Shown here: positions 56,694 through 64,000 of the stretch, piece by piece
Layout of the letters: every line of letters begins with the position of its first letter
Numbering within the stretch: the stretch's first letter is position 1
Origin: Nelumbo lutea
Lineage: Eukaryota > Streptophyta > Magnoliopsida > Proteales > Nelumbonaceae
Assembly (NCBI GenBank): GCA_022828595.1
Contig: JAKGHH010000002.1
Location: 78,216,383-78,280,382, forward strand
Direction of reading: 5' to 3'
Length of the DNA: 64,000 nucleotides
Translations under genes and position numbers: made by a program
The notes under the pieces: generated by a model
The model's database searches: none
The model's input: the letters and a program-made list of their open reading frames with translations, nothing else
Told to the model about the DNA's origin: nothing

Positions 56694-57540
56694 CTAGAAA
56701 CCCAGGCAGATCTTCTAAGTTGGGTATTATCTGGATTTGTGGGTTATCTCCCATTACTCCTGAGCTCTCTTCATCAAGAACAACTTCCTGATGATGATCG
56801 TTCAGGATATAGGCTTCTTCCAAGAAGTAGGCATTTTGACTAACAAACAATTTTTGTTATCTCGGGTCATAGAAAAGGTACCTTACAGAGCCCTTGGGGT
56901 ACTACAAATAGGTAACGACTGGTTTTAGATTTTAATTTGTCCACACTTGTTCTTTTGGCATGTGCTGGACAATCCCATATTTTCAAGTGTCTTACACTTG
57001 GTTTCTTGCCAGTCCATAGCTCATAAGGAGTCTTAAGAATTGACTTGGTTGGAACCCAGTTCAACATGTATATTGCAGTCTCTAATGCATGCCCCCAAAA
57101 GGATATGGGTAACTCTGAATGGATGAGTGATCGGACCATATCTAATAGAGTCTGATTTCTGCTTTCTGATATGCCATTTAATTGAGGTGTAGTAGGAGGA
57201 GACAACTGTGCTATAATCCCATTGTCCTTTAAGTAGTCCCTAAATTCATTGGAGAGGTATTCACCTCCTCGATCTAATCGAAGGGTCTTGACCTATCTAC
57301 CCAACTGTTTATTGACTTCTTGTCTAAACTCTTTAAACTTTTTAAAGGATTCAGACTTATGTCTCATTAGATACACATAACCATACCTAGAATAATAATC
57401 AGTGAAAGTTATGAAATAATAGTGTTGGTTCCATGTTCTTACATTCATGGGACCACATACATCTCTATGTCTAAGATCAAGTGTGCATGTAGATCTTTCA
57501 GGTTTACCTATAAATGGGTGTTTTATCATCTTGCCTTGGA
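56694..57540 (-). pseudogene. copia-1 element D: integrase
   Basis: Left piece 56867-57205 carries [20 protein letters not shown] (catalytic Glu present) and [20 protein letters not shown]. The right part contributes RHRDVCGPMNVRTWNQHYYF (first Asp region reads RHRD) and [20 protein letters not shown]. The second Asp block lies between them near 57260 ([18 protein letters not shown]). A frame break separates the halves near 57290. Confidence 0.82.
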
Positions 57541-58093
57541 TGCAAGGCTCACAAGTTGGTAGATCTTCTACTATGAGAAAATGCAGAGGACCATCCTTCA
57601 CCAATTTTGTGATACATTCTATATGTATATGGCCAAGTTGGTAATGCCACAAGCTCGTGGAATTAACTATATCACGTGTTCTTTTCTTGGGTATGTGCTT
57701 CGGTACAGTTTCAGTTATATTTGTTTCTAAAAAATGATGAAGGATATACAGACCATTCTCAAGTTCTTCATGAATAAGGAAGTTGTTATTCAATTTGATT
57801 GTAATCTTGTTACTAAATAAAATAGAATAACTATCCTTACATAACTTAAAAATTGAAATCAAATTTCTTCTAAATAACGGTACATAAAGACAATCTTTTA
57901 ATGTAACAATTCCTTTTCTAAAAATCAAATCTTTTGTTCCTATAGCAGCAACCACGACAGTTGAAGTTGTCTCCAAGTAAAGCACAACCTCGTCAACACT
58001 CAGCCTTCTGCTTTCCTTGAGCCCTTTCAATGTATTACTTGCATGAGTGGAAGCCCCAGAGTTAATACACCAAGATGCAGAAGTAGCCAACAT
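57541..58093 (-). pseudogene. copia-1 element D: protease and GAG-pre-integrase
   Basis: This is the N-terminal half of the 266-codon frame 57293-58093. It opens ATSASWCINSGASTHASNTL, the protease region, in which the usual DSGAS reads NSGAS: the catalytic Asp has become Asn. Then come RRNLISIFKLCKDSYSILFS, NSTSLWHYQLGHI and LPTCEPCIQGKMIKHPF, giving the HHCC zinc domain. The frame is open through to the integrase, an unusually long survivor. ORF 57447-57644 plus is a shadow. Confidence 0.85.
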
Positions 58094-58921
58094 ATTGGTT
58101 TCTATGACAAGAGATTCGAAATTACCTTCTTTGTTCTTGCGAGATTCTAGATACTAAGGATAATTCCTCTTCTAGTGCCCGGTCTTCTTGTAGAAGTGAC
58201 ATTCATATCATGACTTGTCTCTCTTTTGCTTCTTTGGTTTGTCTCCCTTTGTCTGAGGCCTCTTCTTACCTTTCTCTTTTTTTCTAGATTTGCCACCTTC
58301 AACAAGCATGGCTATCGGCTTGTCCTTCTTTATTAGTTCCTCAGATCTTTGCAACATATTGCTGAGCTCTTGCAAGCTATCTTTTAGCTTGTTCACATTA
58401 TAGTTCATGACAAACTAATTGAAGGACGAGGGTAGAGAGTTTAGGACGGCATTAGTTTTGGTGTCATCATCAAGTTGGGAGCCAAGAGCCTCCAATTCAT
58501 TTATATAACCTATCATCCACATGACATGGTCATGAACTAGTTTGGCTTTCGGTCATCCTCATGGTTGTCAACTATTTGGGGATCTTCTGTCTTATAGACG
58601 ATTCTGCTCCTCATACATCATCTTTAGACTATCCATGATATCTTTGTAGATATCAATTTTATCAAATTGTCTCTAGATAGAGTTGTCCAAAGAGGCTATG
58701 ACATAACACCGAGCAAGAGAATTTTTCTCTTCCCATTTCTGATATTCCCTCCTTCATGCTTCAAAAGTCCTGTTACCCAAACATTCCAATACTGGGTTTT
58801 TGACAACTTTGTCCAATTTCTCGGACGTGAGCACTAGTTTAAGGTTACGATACTAGTCTATGTAATTGGTTCCTTTCAGTTAGTTGTTGTCTAACAATTC
58901 AGTGAATTATCTGTGTGCCAT
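58094..58921 (-). pseudogene. copia-1 element D: gag
   Basis: The start codon is at 58921 (MAHR, aligned with MANGSFEKLL of element E). Blocks are TELLDNN*LKGTNYID*YRN, TSEKLDKVVKNP, and in the open piece 58208-58408 MNYNVNKLKDSLQELSNMLQ followed by a Lys-rich tail. The zinc knuckle between tail and protease is damaged (near 58150-58205). Many stops. It is directly preceded, 19 bp away, by the shared LTR. Confidence 0.82.
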
Positions 58922-58940
58922 TTCTTGTTTCATGTTATCA
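58922..58940 (-). promoter_or_regulatory. Primer-binding site region of element D
   Basis: Immediately inside the LTR end (CTTCA) the minus strand reads TGATAACATGAAACAAG. Copia elements usually have TGGTATCAGAGC here (initiator tRNA-Met); this is a poor match, so either decay or another primer is possible. Confidence 0.4.
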
Positions 58941-60561
58941 TGAAGGGATGAGAGATCCATCGTATGGATACCCAAAGATTGTGAAATAAGGGGGCAAATT
59001 TCAAAAATTTTTCTCTCCCTTCAACTAGGAATCGCATTCTCTATTTAGAAAATCATATTTTCAATGATCATTCTTGAACCATAAACTAAACTAGATCTGA
59101 ACCAAAAGGAGTAGGAGAGGATTATACCTGATATGGAGAAATAGTATCCCCCAACGAAGGTGTTCATGCCCAAGGAAGGATCCAAAAACTGCTCCCACTG
59201 AAAATGGCCCAGTGCAGGATGGAGCATATTCAGTAGTGTTCTTCTTTAAGAACTCTGTCCTTCGTAAGAAACAATAGGATGGCACGCGAGCACAGCTTCC
59301 TATCAATTCTTTCTCAAAGAACTAATGTCAAGATCGAATCTTGACTTCTCCCATAGCTGGAGATTGAACTAGCAAACAGGGAGGCGGCAAGAAAGAATTC
59401 TGTAAGGATGCTTAATTCTTCCTTTTGTGATTTCAGCACTTAAGAGGATGTGAATATCTCATTCATCTAAAGGTTGTCGCCCCCTCCTTCTTTTGTTAAC
59501 CTAAAAGATCAGCTCCTGATCCATATCATATTTGGATCAGCCTTCTCTTCAGGTGATAAGGATAAACCCTTATCTAATCTGCAGATTAGATTAGCTTTCT
59601 CCTAATCTCATTAAGAGGTTTTTAGATCTGAATCACATTCATATTTGGACTTTCTGAGTGGATAGGGTCAAGACCCTATCCTATCTACTAATCTATCTCA
59701 AAATTCACCTCATAATTAACTAATTAAATAGCCCAGTTTGAAATGGGCTTTAGGCCCATTAAGCTTATGTGCTCACTTAACCTTCCTAACTGTTGCCCAG
59801 TTGGGCTTCCTTGTATGGCGTGGGACCCAAGCATTGATCTACACATCAGCCACATGGGTTTGGCCCAGCCTTTGTTACAAAGCCTGGCCAAATACACTGT
59901 TATGGACAGTGCACCCCCTAAAATCCATCAAATGGGCTCTATGGGCCCAACACTTACCCTGAGTGGTCCCTGGGCCAAGCCACCTTGTAACACCCAGGGA
60001 CTGTGGGCAGATGCAAGATTAGCCCATCAGGTATTATCCTCAATGTTCTTACACTTAACCTCTCAGCACATAATGATCATACACTGCCCAACAAGAGAGG
60101 ACCTCTCCCGCTAAAGATCTCACTGGTTGATACATCAAAGATAGCCCAATCCGACACCTAGTGTAGTATCATAATCGAGTCTAGGGGTCGGGTGTAACTT
60201 TTCAGTTTTGCCCATCAATCTCCAAGGTCCAGGGCAATACTGGAAATCTAGTCCAGTTCATAGATTCAATTAATCCTACACTGTATGTGCCAAGGGTCTC
60301 ACCCTAGCAGCTGAGACAAGCCACCCCAACCGACTTGGTGGCACCATAGTGTCAGCCTTGTCAGGATAGGTCTCCCTAGACCAACCCACTGGCTGTGAAC
60401 ATTCTAAACTAACACGAGTCTCATTAAGTGTCCAGTTTAAGGGGATTACATAGAAACATACCAAGGGAACATGAATCAAATATGCACTTTTATTCATTTA
60501 TAATAAACTTATAAAGTACATCATTCTGATTGAAGCTAAGGGCATACAAAATTGTCTAACA
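58941..60561 (-). repeat. copia-1 LTR shared by elements D and E
   Basis: A 1,621-bp LTR from TGAAGGGA to gtctaaca. On its left lie the primer-binding position and gag start of D. On its right lie the polypurine tract (AAGTGGGAGC on the minus strand) and RNase H end of E. It is thus both the 5' LTR of D and the 3' LTR of E. Relative to the 1,944-bp solo LTR it lacks about 0.3 kb near 60113, between 'gacctctccc' and 'gctaa(a/g)gatctcact'. ORFs 59045-59227, 59091-59306, 59738-59962, 59743-60114 and 60276-60497 are LTR shadows. Confidence 0.9.
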
Positions 60562-61137
60562 GCTCCCACTTGCACTTAGGTCCAATCAGGTACAAGCTGG
60601 AGTCCCATGCTTTTCACGTGTTTCTCAAACACTTTCTGTGATAGTGGCTTAGTCAATGGGTCTGCTATATTTTCCGCTGACGCTGCCTTCTGAATCAGGA
60701 TGTCCCCTCTACCAACAATCTCCCGCAATATGTGGTACTTCCTCTCGATATGCTTCAACTTCGAGTGGGCTCGTGGCTCCTTAGCAATGGCTCCATTGTT
60801 GTCACACAACAATGGGATGGGTGATGTGCTGGACGGAACTACTCCCAACTCATGAACGAACTTCTTCATCCACACGGCTTCTTTTGCAGCCTCACTTGCA
60901 GCAATGTACTCGGGCTCGGTTGTGGAGTCTACAATGGACCCCTATTTGCTGCTTTTCCAGCAAACAATACACTATCCTATCGTGTAAACATATCCAGATA
61001 GACTTTCTATCATCTGGATCCAATGGGAAATCGGCATCTATATACCCTTGGATCTATAGTGAGCTACCATCGAATACTAGACAAAACTCTTTTGTCCTTT
61101 GAAGGTACTTAAGTATGTTCTTCACAGCAGGTGTGCT
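60562..61137 (-). pseudogene. copia-1 element E: RNase H and polypurine tract
   Basis: The piece 60576-60875 reads MWMKKFVHELGVVPSSTSPI, PLLCDNNGAIAKEPRAHSKL, KHIERKYHILREIVGRGDIL and a conserved tail IADPLTKPLSQKVFEKHVKS. Further right the AEPEYIAASEAAKEAV-like block completes RNase H. At about 61137 the frame jumps from the RT C-terminal region to integrase C-terminal sequence. Confidence 0.85.
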
Positions 61138-62060
61138 GGAAAACCCCAAATCTTCAAGTGTCTGACACTTGGTTTCTTTCCAGTCCAAAGTTCATATGGA
61201 GTATTTGGAACCGATTCGGTTGGAACCCGATTCAGCACGTAAAAGCAGTCTCTAATGCATAACCCCAAAAGGATGTGGGTAACTCTGAGTGTATGAGAAG
61301 CGACCGGACCATATCCAATAAGGTCCTATTCCTCCTCTCTGAAACACCGTTAACTTGTGGTGTAGTAGGAGGAGCTAATTGTGATACTATCCCATTTTAT
61401 TTTAAGTAGTCCCTGAATTCGTCAGAGAGATACTCGCCACCTCGATCTGATTGAAGGGCTTTAATTTCTCTCCCTAACTGTTTCTCAACCTCTTGTCTAA
61501 ACTTTCTGAACTTTTCAAAGGATTCAGACTTGTGTCTCATTAGGTACACGTAACCATATCGTGAAAAATCATCTGTGAAGGTGATGAAATACACGTGTTG
61601 ATTCCGTGTCCTAACACTCAGGGAACCACATACATCAGTATGTATTAGGTCAAGTGTGCCTGTACATCTTTCAGGCTTACCGTTAAATGGTTGCTTCGTC
61701 ATTTTTCCTTGCAGGCAACGTTCACAGGTGGGAAGATCTTCTACAGTTAGAAAATCCAAAGGACCATCCTTTACCAACCTTGTGATTCGGTCAACACCGA
61801 TGTGGCCAAGTCGGTAATGCCACAGACACGTGGGATTAACTGTATCACAGGCTCTCTTCTTGGGGATTTCAGCCGACGTAGTTTCGATTATGTTAGTTTC
61901 TAGAGAAGGACGTAAAACATAGAGACCGTTCTCTAGTTCCCCGTATGCAATGAATTTGTTATTTCTTTTAATAGTAATCGTATTACTAAAGAAGACAGAA
62001 TAACCATCTACACACAGTTTTGAGACAGAAATCAAATTTCTCCTTAAATTTTGTACATAA
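61138..62060 (-). pseudogene. copia-1 element E: integrase and GAG-pre-integrase
   Basis: The open frame 61397-62035 (212 codons) runs from ISVSKLCVDGYSVFFSNTIT through NPTCLWHYRLGHIGVDRITR and LPTCERCLQGKMTKQPF to the core: [20 protein letters not shown] with the first Asp and [19 protein letters not shown] with the second. A stop then interrupts. The Glu block (NGVSERR) lies near 61340-61360. Because RT is deleted, integrase C-terminal sequence ends at about 61138 beside RNase H. Confidence 0.87.
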
Positions 62061-63084
62061 AGACAATCTCTCAGTACAATAGTTCCTTCTCTAAAAGTAA
62101 CTCCACGGTTCCTATGGCCGCGGCTACCACAGTTGCAGTAGTCCCTAAGTAGAGTGTGACTTCTCCTTCACTCAGCCTTCTACTTACCTTGAACCCCTGC
62201 AGTGAGTTACACGCATGAGTTGAAGCCCCATAGTCAATACACCAGGACGCAGAAGCTACCAACGGATTGGTTTCTATAACACACGTTTCGAAATTACCTT
62301 TCTTAGATTCCAGGTAGGCAAGACAGTTTCTTTTCCAGTGGTCAATCTTCTTGCAGAAGTGACAAGCATCCGATGCTTTGTCTTTCTTCTGCTTTTTGCC
62401 CTTAGTGGCTTTCTTCTGAGGCTTCTTTGCCTTCCTCTTTCTCTTGCCTGTCTTACTAGCTTCAACAAGCATAGCTACAGGCTCATCCTTTCTAATCAGT
62501 TCTTCAGCTCTTTGCAACATATTGCTGAGCTCTTGTAAGCTAACATTCAGCTTGTTCATGTTATAGTTCATGATGAATGGATTGAAGGAAGGAGGCAAAG
62601 AATTAAGTATAGCATCTATCTGGGTCACAAGGTCCAGCCCAGATCCAAGAGCCTCCAGTTCGTTGATGTATCTCATCATCCGAAGACAATGGTCGTGAAC
62701 TTGTTGGCCCTTGGTCATTTGTACGGTCATGAACTGTTTCAAGACCTTCTGTCGAGTAGAACGATTCTGCTCTTCATACATCGTCCTGAGACTGTCCAAT
62801 ATGTCCTTGGCAAGTTCGATCTGATCGTACTGCCTCTGTATTGGGTTGTCCAGGGAGGCAATGATGTAACACCGGGCAAGGGAGTTTTTCTCCTCTCATT
62901 CCTGATAGTCTCTCCTTCAGGCCTCAGAAGCCTTATCACCGGGACGCTCCGGGGCAGGATTCTTTGCCACTTTGTCTAGCTTTTCAGAAGCTAGGACCAG
63001 CATAAGGTTCCTGTACCAGTCGGAATAGTTTGGGCCCTTCAACTTGTTGTCATCAAGCAATTTTTCAAATGATCCGTTTGCCAT
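62061..63084 (-). pseudogene. copia-1 element E: gag and protease
   Basis: The start at 63084 (MANGSFEKLLDDNKLKGPNY) is chosen because D starts at the aligned codon; the frame itself extends 12 codons further upstream. Blocks are SDWYRNLMLVLASEKLDKVA, then two stops between 62890 and 62917. The 242-codon frame 62071-62799 follows, with MTKGQQVHDHCLRMMRYINE, a Lys-rich stretch, a perfect zinc knuckle CHFCKKIDHWKRNC and the protease ASWCIDYGASTHACNSLQGF (DSG reads DYG). It ends in a frameshift before the GAG-pre-integrase. Best-preserved gag in the window. Confidence 0.88.
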
Positions 63085-64000
63085 TTTCTGATAAAAGAGC
63101 AAACATCGGTCCACAACCAAATTTGATTCATGTTCATTTCATAGATATGGATTTTAATATACGCTCCATTTCCATTTATTCATCTCTGAGATTTCCCTCC
63201 TTTCTTAGTGACGGAGACTACGGGTTGTCTCTGGAAATGTGGGAAATCACATAAGGTGCATGGAGCCAACTATTTCAGTTGCATAACCCCACCACCTTTC
63301 TGTGAAGGATCATATCTACTCATCATATGAGTTTTCTCTTTGGCCTTTATCAGACAAGGTTCAGAGCCGTTTTCAGGTAAACCTTTCTGTCCAGTGAGTT
63401 CTTACCCATCATATTCGTGAATGCCAAGGTGCCGTGAGAGAGTTCCCATTTTCTGGTGAAGCCCCTCCCACATCGGTCTATGACGCCTCTATCATCTTAT
63501 GAAATACTTAGACAAGCCCAACAGCAAATGGATAGCCCATTTTCTGGTGTGTTTCCTCATTACTGAAGGACCCATCCTCATGCTAATGATGGAAGGCCTT
63601 TAGAGAGTTCATCATATGAATCTCCCTATCACATGCATTCATATTAGTTGGAGGGAACAGTTAATTACGCCCTAGTTCTAATTTTAGGTCAAACCAAAGT
63701 GGCTCCCATTGACTTTCATAAAGCCAGATTTTGGTGGGCCTAAATCGGCTAGGGTTCCGCACATGACCTCTTGATGAGGTGTAGGGCCCACCACTGAGGA
63801 AGGTCATCCAATGACCAAAAGGGACAACATGGCAATGATGTGCATTCAGCCATGGTGTGCACAAGAGCCACTGTCGATTGAGAATGGGCCAAGCACTTAT
63901 GGCCCATCTATGTAGCACATCACACATCCATACATCTTATGCAGGGATAAATTGATCCAATCAATTAATCATCTGTAAGGCCCATTTGAAGTCCATTTTA
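63085..64000. other. Unassigned stretch upstream of element E gag
   Basis: No copia-1 LTR appears here although one would be expected within about 20 bp of the gag start (compare D). Repeated short phrases such as 'cccattttctggtg' (near 63449 and 63537) and 'catcatatga' (near 63320 and 63610) hint at an old duplication. Nothing coding was recognised; the ORFs at 63030-63254 plus and 63661-63927 minus have no recognisable content. Confidence 0.5.

Overview
The window is a repeat-dominated stretch of a plant nuclear genome. The evidence is the content itself: decayed Ty1/copia and Ty3/gypsy (Athila-like and Tat-like) LTR retrotransposons, a plant LINE tail, a Helitron-like end, a MITE-like element and long AT-rich spacers. 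There are no bacterial-style operons, no rRNA or tRNA genes that I can recognise, and no intact host gene. Every retroelement reading frame seen is broken by stops, frameshifts or deletions. The species cannot be named from this sequence.

Layout. (1) 1-3830: minus-strand copia element (family 'copia-1', LTR about 1.9 kb) with 3' LTR, RNase H, RT, integrase and GAG-pre-integrase, cut off at 3830. (2) 3831-7275: plus-strand 3' end of an Athila-like gypsy element (integrase, 3' non-coding region, partial LTR). (3) 7276-9003: plus-strand Tat-like gag-protease fragment. (4) 9004-34122: a 25-kb minus-strand Athila-like complex. An outer element ('A', LTRs at 9004-10616 and 32494-34122) is split in its 3' non-coding region by a tandem array of a sister family ('B', four LTRs or LTR pieces and three internal regions). 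All four internal regions carry only a C-terminal gag piece plus protease; RT, RNase H and integrase are absent, so these are non-autonomous elements. A 1.5-kb solo LTR with a perfect 5-bp target duplication sits in one protease gene. (5) 34123-34318: a small stretch that looks like two exons and an intron of a host gene, sandwiched between LTRs. (6) 34319-36007: truncated copia-1 LTR.

(7) 36008-42817: accessory spacer with a TATA-bearing region, a LINE RNase H tail, two tandem repeats (49 bp x3, 32 bp x10), a coiled-coil reading frame, a 183-bp-arm inverted repeat carrying a small ORF, a TIR element and a Helitron-like 3' end. (8) 42818-48447: a second copia family ('copia-2', minus strand) interrupted by a 1,944-bp copia-1 solo LTR with a perfect CTTAT target duplication. 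(9) 48448-54300: degraded plus-strand Tat-like gypsy (gag knuckle, G-patch-like region, RT lacking its palm, archaeal-type RNase H, integrase). (10) 54301-56046: LTR-like promoter and gag of another gypsy. (11) 56047-63120: two minus-strand copia-1 elements (D and E) that share one LTR. (12) 63121-64000: unassigned.

Nothing here forms a working pathway. The interest lies in the structure: LTR sharing in two unrelated families, a conserved pol-less gag-protease design, two dated solo-LTR insertions, an inverted duplication that could produce a long hairpin RNA, and possible host exons trapped between elements. Coordinates of junctions were read by eye and can be off by a few bases where the text says 'about'.
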